Source: Paracoccaceae bacterium
Lineage (GTDB): Bacteria; Pseudomonadota; Alphaproteobacteria; Rhodobacterales; Rhodobacteraceae
Direction: 5' to 3'
Length of the DNA stretch: 64,000 bases
Assembly (NCBI GenBank): GCA_021741245.1
Contig: JAIOYF010000007.1
Span: forward strand, 62,001 to 126,000
Shown here: positions 53,131 through 63,559 of the stretch, piece after piece
How positions within the stretch are numbered: position 1 is the stretch's first letter
Layout of the letters: each line of letters starts with the position of its first letter
Notes under the pieces: generated by a model
What the model was told of the DNA's origin: nothing
The model's input: only the letters and a program-made list of their open reading frames with translations
The model's database searches: none
Made by a program: the position numbers and the translations under genes

Positions 53131-53856
53131 TCAGCCGCCGCGCTTTTGCAGCCGCGAGATCATGCGCCCCCGCGCCTCGGGCAAAGGCCCCGCCTTTAGC
53201 TGTGGCGCAAGCTCGCGGGTCAGGAAATGGGCTGTGATCGTCAACCCCGCCAAAAGGTCTGCCGTGGAGGCCGGACCCTGCCCCAGCATGCATGCAGGCA
53301 TCGGCAAAAGCCGCGATGCCCACTCCCCCGCCCCATCCCGGCTGACGGCGCGCCCTGTCTTTGGGCTGACATAGGCCAGATCCTCGCGCGATCCTGTCAC
53401 CGCACAGGAGCCAAGGCTCAGACCAAAGCCGATCTCTTCCAGCAAGGACATTTCCCATGACAGGTAGGCCCCACCCCAATCCTGACCCCCCACCATGGCA
53501 TCCAGCAGCGCGATGGTCTGGCGATAGAGATGGGCATGTGGCTCTCGTTCCGGCAAAGCGTGGTGCAAAAGGGCACACACCGACCCCAAGCCGGACAACC
53601 CAAGTGGATCCTCCAGCACCGCAGCACGCGACCGCACGGGTTCCGCCGTGAAGGCTCCGATGTGATTGTCCAGCCGTGCGCGCCACTCCACCGCGATCTG
53701 TGTGCCCGGCTGCAAGACAGGCGCCATCTTGCGCGATGCGCCCCCCCGCACAACGCCCATATGCCGCCCATGCGCGGCGGTCAGCACCTCTATGATCGCC
53801 GAGCCTTCGCCATGCGGGCGCATGGACAACAGCACACCTTCGTCTCGCCATTCCAT
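53131..53856 (-). CDS. recO: DNA repair protein RecO
   Basis: A 241-residue RecO: N-terminal OB fold (EWRDEGVLLSMRPHGEGSAIIEVLT, residues 2-26) followed by a helical C-terminal domain. It helps RecF and RecR load RecA on SSB-coated DNA. The zinc-site cysteines of some RecO proteins are not all present (only CAVTG and CML are seen). It is downstream of the era-DUF1491 block, and the MFS gene follows 64 bp later. Confidence 0.9.
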   Translation of the reverse strand: MEWRDEGVLLSMRPHGEGSAIIEVLTAAHGRHMGVVRGGASRKMAPVLQPGTQIAVEWRARLDNHIGAFTAEPVRSRAAVLEDPLGLSGLGSVCALLHHALPEREPHAHLYRQTIALLDAMVGGQDWGGAYLSWEMSLLEEIGFGLSLGSCAVTGSREDLAYVSPKTGRAVSRDGAGEWASRLLPMPACMLGQGPASTADLLAGLTITAHFLTRELAPQLKAGPLPEARGRMISRLQKRGG

Positions 53857-53934
53857 CGCCGGACTATCCCTTCGCCACAGGCCCGACGCAAGAGAACACT
53901 TGCAAAGCGTGGACCTGTCAGCTTTCTTTCCTTT

Positions 53935-54540
53935 ATGACCGTGAAACGCACACTCGCCCTTCTGATTGGCTTGGCGGCCCTTGCGGCGCTGGTCGGCCAG
54001 TTCACGCTGAATGGCACCAAACCGGAGCTGGAGCCTTGGGGGGCGCGGCTTTGGGATCTGGCGCGTTATTTTACGATCCTCACCAACGCCCTTGTCGCCG
54101 TCGCCATGTTGCAGGAGGCCACAGGGCGGCCCCCGCAGCCCGACTTGCATCTGACAGGGGTCATCAACATCACGATGGTTTGCCTGATCTATCAAACCCT
54201 GCTGGCCCCGCCCGAGCCGTTTCAGGGCCTGAACTGGTGGACGGATTTTGGCCTTCATCTCTTCGTGCCTGTGGCAACCTTGCTGTGGTGGCTGGCTTAC
54301 GGCCCAAGAGACCAGTCCCTCCGCCGCCTGCCGCTGTGGCTCATCTGGCCCGTGGCCTATTGCCTTTATGCGCTCATCCGCGGGGCACTGACGGGCAGAT
54401 ACCCGTATTTCTTTCTGGATGTCGCCCGCTTTGGCGCAACCCAAATCGCCATCAACATCGTCGGCCTTGTCTTGGTCTTTGCCGTTGCAGGAGCGGTGAT
54501 CTGGGGGATGGGCCGACTGACACGCCGATTAGGACGATAG
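53935..54540 (+). CDS. Pr6Pr family membrane protein
   Basis: A 201-residue protein with six predicted helices, a possible FAR-17a/AIG1-like 'Pr6Pr' membrane protein. It shows LWDLARYFTILTNALVAVAM near 40, and GALTGRYPYFFLDVARFG near 157, a pattern usual in the family. The function is unknown. It is transcribed toward the DUF1491 gene and overlaps its 3' end by 12 bp. Confidence 0.7.
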   Translation: MTVKRTLALLIGLAALAALVGQFTLNGTKPELEPWGARLWDLARYFTILTNALVAVAMLQEATGRPPQPDLHLTGVINITMVCLIYQTLLAPPEPFQGLNWWTDFGLHLFVPVATLLWWLAYGPRDQSLRRLPLWLIWPVAYCLYALIRGALTGRYPYFFLDVARFGATQIAINIVGLVLVFAVAGAVIWGMGRLTRRLGR

Positions 54541-54858
54541 ACCCTCTTGGTCCAAAAGGGTGCGGCCCATGCGGTCCTCGACCTCGATCACCCACAGATC
54601 ACGGTCCCGACCACGCGCGCGGGTGATCATGGCATCAACCTCTGGCTCTGGCCCGTCAAGAACCGTGCGCCACGTTCGCGCATTGCTGGCCAGATCAAAG
54701 CCGCGCTCATAGGCACGTGCCTGACCGTTCAAAAGTGCAAGCTTCACCATCACAGTGCCCGCCGTATCATCGCCATGCGCCACCACATAGGCCGGGATAT
54801 CGGCAAGGCGGAGCCTTGTCAGATAGGCGTCGATCCAAAAGCGGGTCGTCAGATTCAT
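54529..54858 (-). CDS. DUF1491 family protein
   Basis: A 109-residue protein of the alphaproteobacterial DUF1491 family (N-terminal LTTRFWIDAYLTRL; C-terminal RDLWVIEVEDRMGRTLLD). The function is unknown. Located 54 bp after era, it probably belongs to the same transcript. Its end overlaps the convergent Pr6Pr gene by 12 bp. Confidence 0.8.
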   Translation of the reverse strand: MNLTTRFWIDAYLTRLRLADIPAYVVAHGDDTAGTVMVKLALLNGQARAYERGFDLASNARTWRTVLDGPEPEVDAMITRARGRDRDLWVIEVEDRMGRTLLDQEGLSS

Positions 54859-54912
54859 GGTGTGGCGCGCGGTTCACCGCAAAAGAGGCGCGGCGACCAC
54901 TCAACCCGGTGA

Positions 54913-55830
54913 TCAGGCATCACCATCCTTGAACTCCAAGCCCATTTCGGAATAGCGCTCTGGCTCATCCAGCCAGTTTTCGCGCACCTTTACCTGCAAG
55001 AACAGGTGCACCGTGCGGTCCAGAAAACCCGAGATTTCGGCCCGCGCCGCCTGACCGATGGCTTTGATCGTCTCGCCCTTGTTGCCCAAAACGATCCCCT
55101 TGTGGCCATCACGGGCGACATAGATGATCTGATCGATCCGGGTGGAGCCGTCGGGCTTGTCTTCCCACTTTTCCGTCTCGACCGTCAACTGATAGGGCAA
55201 TTCTTCGTGCAGGCGCAGGGTCAGCTTTTCGCGCGTCATTTCGGCGGCGATCATCCGCATTGGCAGATCGGCAATCTGATCCTCGGGATAGAACCACGGC
55301 CCCTCGGGCAATTCCGACGCCAGCCAGTCGCGCAGATCGTCCACGCCATAGCCCTTTTCGGCACTGATCATAAAGGTCTTTGCAAAGGGAAACGCCGCAT
55401 TCATCTCTTCGGCAAGGCCCAAAAGGCTGGCCGCCTTGACACGATCAATCTTGTTGATCGCAAGGGCAATCGGCTTGCCTTGTGGCAGTTCATCGGCGAT
55501 CCGTTCGATGATGGCCTTGGCCCCTTCGGTCAGGCCGCGATGCGCCTCGATCAGCAAGACCACAACATCCGCGTCCGAGGCCCCGCCCCATGCCGCCTTG
55601 ACCATCGCGCGGTCAAGCCTGCGGCGCGGGCGAAACAGCCCGGGTGTATCGACGAACACGATCTGTGCATTGCCCGCCATGGCCACGCCACGAATGCGCG
55701 CCCGTGTTGTCTGCACCTTATGGGTGACGATCGAAATCTTGGCCCCCACCATGCGGTTCAAGAGCGTGGATTTCCCGGCGTTCGGCTCGCCGATCAAGGC
55801 CACAAATCCAGCGCGCGTTGTCTCTGTCAT
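54913..55830 (-). CDS. era: GTPase Era
   Basis: A 305-residue Era GTPase: G1 GEPNAGKST at 14-22, G3 DTPG near 66, G4 NKID near 127, and a C-terminal KH domain (about 205-290). It assists 16S rRNA processing and 30S assembly. The ATG at 55830 overlaps the rnc stop (ATGA), the conserved rnc-era pairing. Confidence 0.95.
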   Translation of the reverse strand: MTETTRAGFVALIGEPNAGKSTLLNRMVGAKISIVTHKVQTTRARIRGVAMAGNAQIVFVDTPGLFRPRRRLDRAMVKAAWGGASDADVVVLLIEAHRGLTEGAKAIIERIADELPQGKPIALAINKIDRVKAASLLGLAEEMNAAFPFAKTFMISAEKGYGVDDLRDWLASELPEGPWFYPEDQIADLPMRMIAAEMTREKLTLRLHEELPYQLTVETEKWEDKPDGSTRIDQIIYVARDGHKGIVLGNKGETIKAIGQAARAEISGFLDRTVHLFLQVKVRENWLDEPERYSEMGLEFKDGDA

Positions 55831-56513
55831 GTCGTTTGCTCCAGCCGCGCAAGCAAGGTGCGGGCGGCTTGTTGTTCCGCAGCGCGCTTGGACCCGGCCT
55901 GCGCGGTTTCGCGCGCGCCGTCCTCCAGCACCACTTCCACGGTGAAAATCGGTTGATGATCGGGCCCTGATCGGGCTGTCTGCGCATAGGCTGGCGGCGG
56001 CATGCCCCGCGCCTGCGCCCATTCCTGAAGGCTGGTCTTTGGATCGCGGGCGTCGACATCAACTTGCAAGATACGCGCGCCCCAAAGCCGCAAGACCAGC
56101 GCCTTTGCGGCCTCAAACCCGGCATCCAGATAGACGCTAGCAATCAGCGCCTCCATTGCGTCGCCCAAAAGTGCTTCTTTGCGCCGCCCGCCGGAAAGCA
56201 TTTCGGAACGGCCCAGTTTCAACACCTCGCCAAGTGCGATCTCACGGGCAACATCGGCGCAGGTTTCCTTGCGCACCAAAGCATTGAAGCGGGGGGCAAG
56301 CTGACCCTCACTTGCGGCTTGGTCGGCGGTTAGCAAGGCTTCGGCCATCACAAGGCCAAGCACACGGTCACCCAGAAATTCCAGCCGTTGATTGTCTTGG
56401 CGTGTGGACGAACTGATAGAGGCATGTGTCACAGCCCGGACCAAAAACTCGGGCTTGGTATAACTGTGCCCGATGCGCAATTCCAGCGCCTTTAGGTCCG
56501 CACTCAGCCTCAT
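55827..56513 (-). CDS. rnc: Ribonuclease III
   Basis: A 228-residue RNase III. The catalytic signature [13 protein letters not shown] lies at about 42-54 with Glu/Asp metal ligands, and a double-stranded-RNA-binding domain occupies about 155-225. It processes rRNA precursors and structured mRNA. It overlaps both lepB and era by 4 bp. Confidence 0.95.
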   Translation of the reverse strand: MRLSADLKALELRIGHSYTKPEFLVRAVTHASISSSTRQDNQRLEFLGDRVLGLVMAEALLTADQAASEGQLAPRFNALVRKETCADVAREIALGEVLKLGRSEMLSGGRRKEALLGDAMEALIASVYLDAGFEAAKALVLRLWGARILQVDVDARDPKTSLQEWAQARGMPPPAYAQTARSGPDHQPIFTVEVVLEDGARETAQAGSKRAAEQQAARTLLARLEQTT

Positions 56514-57298
56514 TCCACCGCCTTAAAGAATCGATCCGAGCGCCATGTCCAGAAATACAACATCGACCGTCCGGCGGACGAGAACATGATGCGATCCGCG
56601 CGGCCAATCAGGTTCTCGGCCGGAACAAACCCAACGCCACCAACAGCCTGCCCATAGCGGCTGTCTTGGCTGTTGTCGCGGTTGTCGCCCATGAAGAAGT
56701 AATGGCCTTCGGGCACGGTAAACACATCCGTATTGTCGCCAAAGCCGTTTGTATCGATATTCAAGATATCATGCTGGCGACCACCGGGCAGGGTTTCGCG
56801 GGCGCGCGACTTTTTGCAAATATCGCCCTGACCAATCGGACCATTCTCGCAACGCGGCAAGTTGCCCATCGGGCCCTGCTGATCATAGACCTCTTCGAAA
56901 TCGCCATCGGGGGTTTGCTTGACCTCTTCACCATTGAGGAAAAGCACGCCATTTTTCATCTGAACCGTATCACCCGGCATCCCGATCAGGCGCTTGATGA
57001 AATCCGCCCCGTTCACCGGATGACGAAACACCACAACATCGCCGCGCTCTGGGTCCGAGAACAGCAAACGCCCGCTGATGGGACAAAAGCCAAAGGGGCA
57101 GGAATAGCGGCTATAGCCATAGGCCATCTTGTTGACGAACAGAAAATCGCCAATCAAAAGCGTGTCTTTCATCGACCCGGAGGGAATCCAGAACGGTTGA
57201 AAAAACAGGGTGCGAAACACGCCCGCGATCAACAGCGCGTAGACCACCGTCTTTATCGTCTCGACGATCCCGCCTTCATTTGCCGCTTTGCTGGCCAT
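56510..57298 (-). CDS. lepB: Signal peptidase I
   Basis: A 262-residue membrane peptidase with one N-terminal anchor (about 13-33). Catalytic Ser42 is in IPSGSMKDT and Lys102 in [13 protein letters not shown]. It removes Sec signal peptides on the periplasmic side. An insertion with paired Cys (YSCPFGFCP, 65-73) lies after the active-site strand. The ATG at 57298 follows AAAGGG by 6 nt; an upstream ATG (57325) is possible. Confidence 0.93.
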   Translation of the reverse strand: MASKAANEGGIVETIKTVVYALLIAGVFRTLFFQPFWIPSGSMKDTLLIGDFLFVNKMAYGYSRYSCPFGFCPISGRLLFSDPERGDVVVFRHPVNGADFIKRLIGMPGDTVQMKNGVLFLNGEEVKQTPDGDFEEVYDQQGPMGNLPRCENGPIGQGDICKKSRARETLPGGRQHDILNIDTNGFGDNTDVFTVPEGHYFFMGDNRDNSQDSRYGQAVGGVGFVPAENLIGRADRIMFSSAGRSMLYFWTWRSDRFFKAVE

Positions 57299-57378
57299 TT
57301 CTCGCCCTTTGGTAAGTTCGTTCATCCACCGGGCCGCTACATGCGCCCAAGCCCCCCGTTAGTCAAGCGACACGCTGT

Positions 57379-57789
57379 TCACCCTTTGGGGAATGGGCGG
57401 GCCTCGATCACCACAAAGGCCTGTGCCCATGGGTGATCGTCTGTCAGGGTGACATGGACCACCGCCTCATGCCCCTCGGGCGTCATTGACTTCAACCGCT
57501 CAGCCGCCCAACCGGACAGATGCATGACGGGCTGGCCACTGGCAAGATTGGTCACCGCCATTTCCTTCCATGCGATTCCCATACGCAAGCCCGTTCCAAG
57601 CGCCTTGGAACAGGCCTCTTTCGCAGCCCAGCGTTTCGCATAGGTGGCGGCAATTCCATGGGGACGGCTTGCGGCCTTTTGCTGTTCTCGGTCTGTGTAG
57701 ACCCGGTCAATAAACCTTGTGCCAAAGCGCGCCAAGGTCGCCTCTATCCGCTCAATATTCGCAAGATCACTGCCGATACCAAGGATCAT
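57379..57789 (-). CDS. acpS: Holo-[acyl-carrier-protein] synthase
   Basis: A 136-residue AcpS. The N-terminal [14 protein letters not shown] carries the metal-binding Asp8, and the [15 protein letters not shown] motif (about residues 54-68) has the second acidic ligand. It transfers phosphopantetheine from CoA to ACP. Located between pdxJ and lepB in the housekeeping operon. Confidence 0.93.
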   Translation of the reverse strand: MILGIGSDLANIERIEATLARFGTRFIDRVYTDREQQKAASRPHGIAATYAKRWAAKEACSKALGTGLRMGIAWKEMAVTNLASGQPVMHLSGWAAERLKSMTPEGHEAVVHVTLTDDHPWAQAFVVIEARPFPKG

Positions 57790-57857
57790 GGCTGTTCCAT
57801 CCAAGAGATCGTCTTGCGCATCGTCGTTTCCCCAAAATACGGGCAAAGCCCCCCGGT

Positions 57858-58607
57858 TCAAGCCCGCGCTGCATCCATCCGGCGGCGCATCTCTTCGATT
57901 GCGGCGCCAAGACCCATGAAGACGGCCTCACCAATCAAGAAATGCCCGATATTCAGTTCCATAATCTGCGGAATTGCTGCAATCGGGGCCACATTGTCGA
58001 AGGTCAGACCATGGCCGGCGTGCACTTCCAGCCCAAGGGAATAGGCCAAGGCCGCCCCCTCGCGCAACGCGGCAAGTTCGGCCTCGGCCTCATCAAAGCG
58101 ACCCTCGGCATGCAATTCCGAATAATGGCCCGTGTGCAGCTCCACCACTGCCGCACCGATGCGTGCCGAGGACCGGATCTGGCGTTCATCATGGCCAATG
58201 AACATCGACACACGGCACCCCGCGTCACGCAAAGGGGCGATGAACTGCGCCAGACGGTTTTCGTCGCCCGCAACATCCAATCCCCCTTCCGTTGTGCGCT
58301 CTTCACGCTTTTCGGGCACAAGGCAGATCGCATGCGGTTTGATCCGCAACGCAATCGCGGCCATTTCATCGGTCGCTGCACATTCAAAGTTCAGCGGAAT
58401 GCCGATTCCGGCGCGCAGGGCCTCTATATCCGCGTCATGAATATGGCGGCGGTCTTCGCGAAGATGCGCCGTGATGCCGTCCGCACCGGATGCTTCGGCC
58501 AAAATCGCGGCGCGCAACGGATCAGGCCATGCAGACCCACGCGCGTTGCGCACTGTCGCCACGTGATCGATGTTGATGCCAAGCCTCTGTTTGCCCTGCG
58601 GTATCAT
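57858..58607 (-). CDS. pdxJ: Pyridoxine 5'-phosphate synthase
   Basis: A 249-residue TIM-barrel enzyme that condenses aminoacetone phosphate with deoxyxylulose 5-phosphate to pyridoxine phosphate. [16 protein letters not shown] (9-24) and [16 protein letters not shown] (about 41-56) are the family signatures. PLP is the cofactor of BhcA, BhcB and BhcC. It lies upstream of acpS in the usual order pdxJ-acpS-lepB. Confidence 0.95.
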   Translation of the reverse strand: MIPQGKQRLGINIDHVATVRNARGSAWPDPLRAAILAEASGADGITAHLREDRRHIHDADIEALRAGIGIPLNFECAATDEMAAIALRIKPHAICLVPEKREERTTEGGLDVAGDENRLAQFIAPLRDAGCRVSMFIGHDERQIRSSARIGAAVVELHTGHYSELHAEGRFDEAEAELAALREGAALAYSLGLEVHAGHGLTFDNVAPIAAIPQIMELNIGHFLIGEAVFMGLGAAIEEMRRRMDAARA

Positions 58608-58637
58608 CTGTCCACTCCAGTCAAGCCCTGCCCTAAG

Positions 58638-59339
58638 CTAGGGCGCGGTCGGGGGTTCGTCATCCCCTTGTTTTGTATCGGATACAGGTGCGGCCTTTGG
58701 TGACAGGCGCCCCAGTTTTTCTCGCAAAAGCAAACGCTTTTCACTGTTGGCGTCAAATTTTGTTGCCCGCGATTTTTGATAGGCGGCAACGAGAGGAATA
58801 GTGGCGTAGTAAAAAGCGAGGCTCAGCACGATGCCCGGCCCCAAGGCCCCAATGAAATAAGGCACATAGACGGTGTTCCAGAACTGGATCAACCCGTCCC
58901 AATGCATCACCTCCGGGCCGAACATCGCCAGAAGATTGCCCCACAAATCGATGCCCGCATCGGCAAAGGCCTCTCCGATCGCCTCGGCTGACAGCGGGGT
59001 GTCGATGCCCATCATCCAATGGCCAAGGCTGATGGCGCCGACAGCAAAGAACGGGGTCGTGACCGGATTGGAATTGAACGTGCCCAGCAAGGCGGCAAGG
59101 ATATTGCCGCGCATCACCCATGCCAAACCCGCCGCGCCAAGAAACTGCATCCCGGGCAGCGGCAGAAAACCGATCAGGCACCCGGCAAACACCCCACGGG
59201 CAATCCGGTGCGGATTGTCTGGCAAACGGCGCATGCGGTGGATCACATAGCGCGTGGCCCGCCGAAAACCGCCGGTAGGATAGAACATCTCCCTGAACCA
59301 AGCCGCCCATGACAGACGATCGCGACGTTTAAAAACCAC
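58638..59339 (-). CDS. DUF2062 domain-containing membrane protein (paralogue 1)
   Basis: A 233-residue protein with a DUF2062 domain: basic N-terminus (FKRRDRLSW...GFRRATRYVIHRMRRLP), a glycine-rich FAGCLIGFLPLPGMQFLGA segment (about 50-68) and NPVTTPFFAVGAISLGHWMMG (about 92-112), with about three membrane segments. The function is unknown. It resembles the next gene closely in layout, so the two are tandem paralogues. It lies 30 bp after pdxJ's start side on the same strand. Confidence 0.8.
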   Translation of the reverse strand: MVFKRRDRLSWAAWFREMFYPTGGFRRATRYVIHRMRRLPDNPHRIARGVFAGCLIGFLPLPGMQFLGAAGLAWVMRGNILAALLGTFNSNPVTTPFFAVGAISLGHWMMGIDTPLSAEAIGEAFADAGIDLWGNLLAMFGPEVMHWDGLIQFWNTVYVPYFIGALGPGIVLSLAFYYATIPLVAAYQKSRATKFDANSEKRLLLREKLGRLSPKAAPVSDTKQGDDEPPTAP

Positions 59340-59532
59340 TGTCTTCCCCGCTCATTCCGGCGCCAAAAGGCCCGGATTCAACATCAGCCCCGACGACATC
59401 GTTCGCTTTATAGGCTGTCATCATCACAGGCACGTCTCAAATCGTTGCCCATCCAGATAAATGGATATGAACACTTGCCGGACAAGGCAAAGGATAAAAG
59501 AACCTGACCATAGGTCACTTCCACAGCGAGTT

Positions 59533-60219
59533 TCACTTGGGGTCAGCGTTTGGCAGATTTACTTGCTTTGCCGAACGGGCCGCACGAAGCCGTTGCCCCG
59601 CCGCCGAGCGTGTCCTTTCCGCCCTGTCGCGCCTGCGCTTTTGACGCAACTTCTGATAGGCTGAGATGATCGGAAGGGACAGATAGTAACACAGCAATCC
59701 CGACAGCAGGCCGGGTCCGATTCCGCCGATCAGATAGGGTTTGAACAGGCCGAAGTAGAAATGCTTCAACAACCCCCATTCAACATCCCCACCTGTAAAC
59801 AAAGTGAAAAAGTTGCTCCAGACTTCGCCTCCGGCCGAGGCGAAAGCCGACAGGATCTGTGTCGCAGGCACCGCATCTACACCTGTTCCAAGGATAATGT
59901 GGCCAAGTTGAACCGACCCTACGGCAATCAACGGAAAGGTCAGTGGGTTTCCAAAGAAGGTGCCTAAAAGGGCCGCGATGACATTGCCACGCATCAAAAG
60001 GGCGATGAACATGGCCCCAAAGAAGTGAAAGCCGAAAAGGGGCGTGAACGAGATGAACACTCCGGCAAAAATACCGCGTGCGATTCGATGGGGTGGGTCT
60101 GGCAATCGGGTCAGGCGGTGCAGCACATACTGCCCTGCCCGCATCCAGCCACCCTTGGGATAGACTGATGCCTTGAGCCATTCCATGGCTGTGCGCTTGT
60201 TGCGCCGCCTGAAGACCAC
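59533..60219 (-). CDS. DUF2062 domain-containing membrane protein (paralogue 2)
   Basis: A 228-residue DUF2062 protein with the same order of motifs (basic N-terminus, FAGVFISFTPLFGFHFFGAMF about 50-70, NPLTFPLIAVGSVQLGHIILG about 92-112) and a longer basic C-terminus (KLRQKRRRDRAERTRSAAGQ). Shared spacing and the RRR...RMRRLPDNPHRIARG / RLTRLPDPPHRIARG motif show a duplication. It sits 40 bp after rsh. The 193-bp gap to paralogue 1 holds no other gene. Confidence 0.8.
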   Translation of the reverse strand: MVFRRRNKRTAMEWLKASVYPKGGWMRAGQYVLHRLTRLPDPPHRIARGIFAGVFISFTPLFGFHFFGAMFIALLMRGNVIAALLGTFFGNPLTFPLIAVGSVQLGHIILGTGVDAVPATQILSAFASAGGEVWSNFFTLFTGGDVEWGLLKHFYFGLFKPYLIGGIGPGLLSGLLCYYLSLPIISAYQKLRQKRRRDRAERTRSAAGQRLRAARSAKQVNLPNADPK

Positions 60220-60259
60220 CCCGTCTATCCCTTTCCCTTATCCATGCGGCCAAGTGGCC

Positions 60260-62377
60260 TTATGGTTTTCGTGCAAGATCCCGATGGCGGGACACCTGAG
60301 CCACATCTGTTTCGGCCTCAAGCGCCGTCATGACCATATGCAGATGTTCCACGTCTCGCAGATCCACGTCGATCACAAGCCTGTAGAAATCGGGCTTGCG
60401 ATCTGTGAAACGCAGGTCCGAGATATTGGCCTTCTGCTCGCCGATCAAGGTGCAAATACGCCCCAGAACGCCGGCATCATTGGCGATGGTCAACTCAAAG
60501 CTGATCGTATGAACGGCGGCATGTCGTCCTGCGTGCCAAGACAGATCCACCCAACGTTCTGTCTGCTCTTCGAATTCGGCAAGAGCCGGGCAATCAATGG
60601 CATGTGCCACGATCCCCTTGCCACGATAAGTGATCCCGACAATGCGCTCGCCGGGGACAGGCTGGCAGCACGGGGCGCGACGAAAGGCCTGATCGTCTTG
60701 CAGTCCCAACACCGGGCGTGAGGCATCCACGACATCCAGATCTTCCCGCGCAAGTTCTGGATACAGCGCTTCGACCACCCGGCGCGCCGTCAGTTCCGCA
60801 GATCCCAGACGTGCCAACATATCTTGCTCATCATTCAGCCCAAGCATCTTGGCTGCTGTGCGCAGGGCCTTTTCGGTGGCCTTTTTACCAACGTGATCAA
60901 AGGCTGCGCGGGCCAATTCCTGCCCCAGCTTGATAAAGCGGCCACGATCTTCTTCGCGCAGGGATTTACGGATGGCCGCTTTGGCACGCCCCGTGGTTAC
61001 GATGTCAATCCAACTGGATTGCGGCCGCTGCCCTTCGGCGGTGATGATCTCGACCGATTGGCCGTTTTTCAGGCGTGTCCACAGGGGCACGCGAATGCCG
61101 TCAACCTTGGCCGAAACACAGGAATTCCCGATCCGCGTGTGGATAGAATAGGCATAGTCAAGCGGCGTCGCCCCGCGCGGCAACTGCACGACATCGCCCT
61201 TTGGCGTAAAGCAAAACACCTGATCGGAATACATCTCAAGTTTGACGTGTTCCAAAAACTCATCATGGTCGCCCTCGCCAAACCGTTCGGTCAAGCTGTT
61301 GATCCATTTTCCGGGATCGATGGCAAAGGGGTTCTGCGTCCGCACGCCCTCGCGATAGGCCCAATGGGCCGCGACGCCCGCCTCGGCCACTTCGTGCATC
61401 TCACGCGTGCGGATCTGAACCTCAACCCGCTTGCCATCACGGCCTGAAACGGTGGTGTGGATGGACCGATACCCGTTATTCTTGGGCTGGCTGAGATAAT
61501 CCTTGAACCGCCCCGGAACTGCGCGCCATCTTTGGTGAATGACGCCAAGGATCCGATAACAATCAGGCAGAGAGTCACAGATGATGCGAAAACCGTAGAT
61601 GTCGGACAGGCGCGAAAAGGCCAGATCCTTTTCCTGCATCTTGCGCCAGATCGAATACGGCTTTTTGGCCCGCCCGTAGACGGTCGCCTCAATCTGCACC
61701 TTTTCAAGCTCATTGCGGATATCGGCGGTGATCTTGTGGACCACATCTCCCGATTCCCGTTGCAGCGTCAGGAACCGGCGAATGATCGAATTGCGGGCAT
61801 CCGGGTTGAGGACCTTGAACGACAGATCCTCCAACTCTTCGCGCATCCATTGCATCCCCATGCGCCCGGCAAGCGGGGCATAGATCTCCATTGTTTCGCG
61901 GGCCTTTTGCGCCTGTTTTTCGACGCGCATTGACTTGATCGTGCGCATGTTGTGCAGACGGTCGGCCAGTTTCACCAAGATGACGCGCAGGTCCTTGGAC
62001 ATGGCCATGAACAGTTTGCGGAAATTCTCGGCCTGTTGGCTTTCAGTCGAAGACAACTGGAGATTGGTCAGCTTGGTCACGCCATCGACAAGTTCCGCGA
62101 CTTCAGCACCAAATTGCGCGGTGATGTCCGAATAAGTCGACCGCGTATCTTCGATCGTATCATGCAAAAGTGCGGTGATGATCGTGGCATCATCCAGCCG
62201 CTGTTCGGTCAGGATGGCTGCGACTGCAACGGGATGGGTGAAATATGGTTCGCCAGATTTACGGAACTGACCTTCGTGCATGGCAAGGCCATAGGCATAG
62301 GCCAGCCGGATCAGATCAGCGTTCGTGCGTGGGTTATAGTTCCTGACAAGGGCGATGAGGTCTTCAACGTCGATCAT
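60260..62377 (-). CDS. Bifunctional (p)ppGpp synthetase/hydrolase (RelA/SpoT)
   Basis: A 705-residue Rsh protein: HD hydrolase domain at about 20-170 (HDTIEDT, His72-Asp73), synthetase domain at about 230-350 (GYRSIHTTVSG), TGS domain near 390 and C-terminal ACT domain near 630-700. The intact HD motif suggests both making and degrading the alarmone. Two ATG codons adjoin (62380, 62377); the second has AGGGG at better spacing. It follows rpoZ by 30 bp, a classic pairing. Confidence 0.93.
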   Translation of the reverse strand: MIDVEDLIALVRNYNPRTNADLIRLAYAYGLAMHEGQFRKSGEPYFTHPVAVAAILTEQRLDDATIITALLHDTIEDTRSTYSDITAQFGAEVAELVDGVTKLTNLQLSSTESQQAENFRKLFMAMSKDLRVILVKLADRLHNMRTIKSMRVEKQAQKARETMEIYAPLAGRMGMQWMREELEDLSFKVLNPDARNSIIRRFLTLQRESGDVVHKITADIRNELEKVQIEATVYGRAKKPYSIWRKMQEKDLAFSRLSDIYGFRIICDSLPDCYRILGVIHQRWRAVPGRFKDYLSQPKNNGYRSIHTTVSGRDGKRVEVQIRTREMHEVAEAGVAAHWAYREGVRTQNPFAIDPGKWINSLTERFGEGDHDEFLEHVKLEMYSDQVFCFTPKGDVVQLPRGATPLDYAYSIHTRIGNSCVSAKVDGIRVPLWTRLKNGQSVEIITAEGQRPQSSWIDIVTTGRAKAAIRKSLREEDRGRFIKLGQELARAAFDHVGKKATEKALRTAAKMLGLNDEQDMLARLGSAELTARRVVEALYPELAREDLDVVDASRPVLGLQDDQAFRRAPCCQPVPGERIVGITYRGKGIVAHAIDCPALAEFEEQTERWVDLSWHAGRHAAVHTISFELTIANDAGVLGRICTLIGEQKANISDLRFTDRKPDFYRLVIDVDLRDVEHLHMVMTALEAETDVAQVSRHRDLARKP

Positions 62378-62407
62378 CATCGCCCCTGAAACGGGGTTCC
62401 CCCCGAC

Positions 62408-62761
62408 TTAAAGCTCGCCCTGCGCTTCCATCAAAGCACGCAGCAGCTTTTCTTCTGACATGTCGTCTTGCATTGGGCGGTCAATCTCGCCCGACATCAG
62501 CAACGCCATCTGATCTTCTTCCGGCTCATCAACCTCGATCTGAGTTTGATAGCTTTCAATCATCCGTTCGCGCAGAGATTCAGCTGCCTGAGTTTCCTCT
62601 GCGATCTCGCGAAGGGCAACGACAGGGTTCTTGTCGTTATCCCGGTCGATGGTCAGGGAAGAACCGGACTGGATCTCACGCGCCCGATGGGCCGCCAGCA
62701 TCACCAGTTCGAACCGGTTCGGAACCTTATCAACGCAATCTTCAACCGTCACGCGGGCCAT
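62408..62761 (-). CDS. rpoZ: RNA polymerase omega subunit
   Basis: A 117-residue omega subunit ([22 protein letters not shown], residues 1-22; [10 protein letters not shown] near 50). It stabilises beta-prime and, in other bacteria, contributes to the ppGpp site, consistent with rsh just downstream. The ATG at 62761 is preferred to a GTG/ATG four codons upstream. Confidence 0.95.
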   Translation of the reverse strand: MARVTVEDCVDKVPNRFELVMLAAHRAREIQSGSSLTIDRDNDKNPVVALREIAEETQAAESLRERMIESYQTQIEVDEPEEDQMALLMSGEIDRPMQDDMSEEKLLRALMEAQGEL

Positions 62762-62803
62762 AGAGGACTCCAATTGGTCTTTAGGGGCATGGAATGCGCT
62801 TAC

Positions 62804-63412
62804 TTACGCGTGATGCTGGGGCTTGACAACCCCGCCACCGGGAATTTCGCGCACATCATCGCGATCTTTTTCCGGCAACGCCGCAAGCAGCTGCCGAATG
62901 GTCAAGTCAAGCAGCGGGTGCCGCCAGTCCGGCGCGATTTCCGCCACAGGAACAAGAACGAAGGCGCGGTCTTGCAAGCGCGGATGCGGCAAGATCAATT
63001 GATCGGGTGTGGCGCGGCTTTGTTGATCGCTTGGCAAATCGATCCAATGCCGCAAAGTGGGCCGATCTGGCAGGACGGCTTGCCCCATGGCAATAAGGTC
63101 AAGATCAAGCGTCCGCATCCCCCAGCGGACGTCCCGCCTACGCCCAAAAGACGACTCGACGTCATGAAGGGCGGTCAGAATATCTTGGGCAGACCACTCA
63201 TCAGGGTAACGCAACAATGCCGCTGCGTTCACATAGTCGGGACCTGCCCCTGCTGGAAAACAAGGTGTTTTATAGAGTTTGCTCATTATAATCGTGGACA
63301 AACCCAAATCTGAAAGCATTGATAATGAAGCGAGAATAGTTTCCCTTGGCGGCGAACCGCTCACGGGTAAATTCGCGCCAAATGCAACCATAGCGGTCTT
63401 TCCGTTTTGCAT
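62804..63412 (-). CDS. folK: 2-amino-4-hydroxy-6-hydroxymethyldihydropteridine pyrophosphokinase
   Basis: A 202-residue HPPK. The central RRRDVRWGMRTLDLDLIAMG (about 92-111) carries the two metal-binding Asp residues of the RWGPRxLDLDIL motif, and LPHPRLQDRAFVLVP (about 138-152) is the second signature. It pyrophosphorylates the pterin in folate synthesis. The N-terminus is slightly extended. Divergent from the NYN-domain gene across 147 bp. Confidence 0.9.
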   Translation of the reverse strand: MQNGKTAMVAFGANLPVSGSPPRETILASLSMLSDLGLSTIIMSKLYKTPCFPAGAGPDYVNAAALLRYPDEWSAQDILTALHDVESSFGRRRDVRWGMRTLDLDLIAMGQAVLPDRPTLRHWIDLPSDQQSRATPDQLILPHPRLQDRAFVLVPVAEIAPDWRHPLLDLTIRQLLAALPEKDRDDVREIPGGGVVKPQHHA

Positions 63413-63559
63413 TGGGAATGTTACACTTCCGTATAGTTGAGCTTGCGACTTAACGTGATCCGCTGATATTAGAAACTACGTTTCACGCCCACCTTTTTTT
63501 CCTGCTTCACCACTCACGAAGAAGGCAGGCTAGAGACACTTTTTTGAGGGGAAACATAG

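Noticed and set aside
59340-59532. Small gene in the gap between the two DUF2062 genes
   Set aside because: The only open frame (59461 onward) overlaps the end of the second paralogue and has no ribosome site or protein-like pattern.
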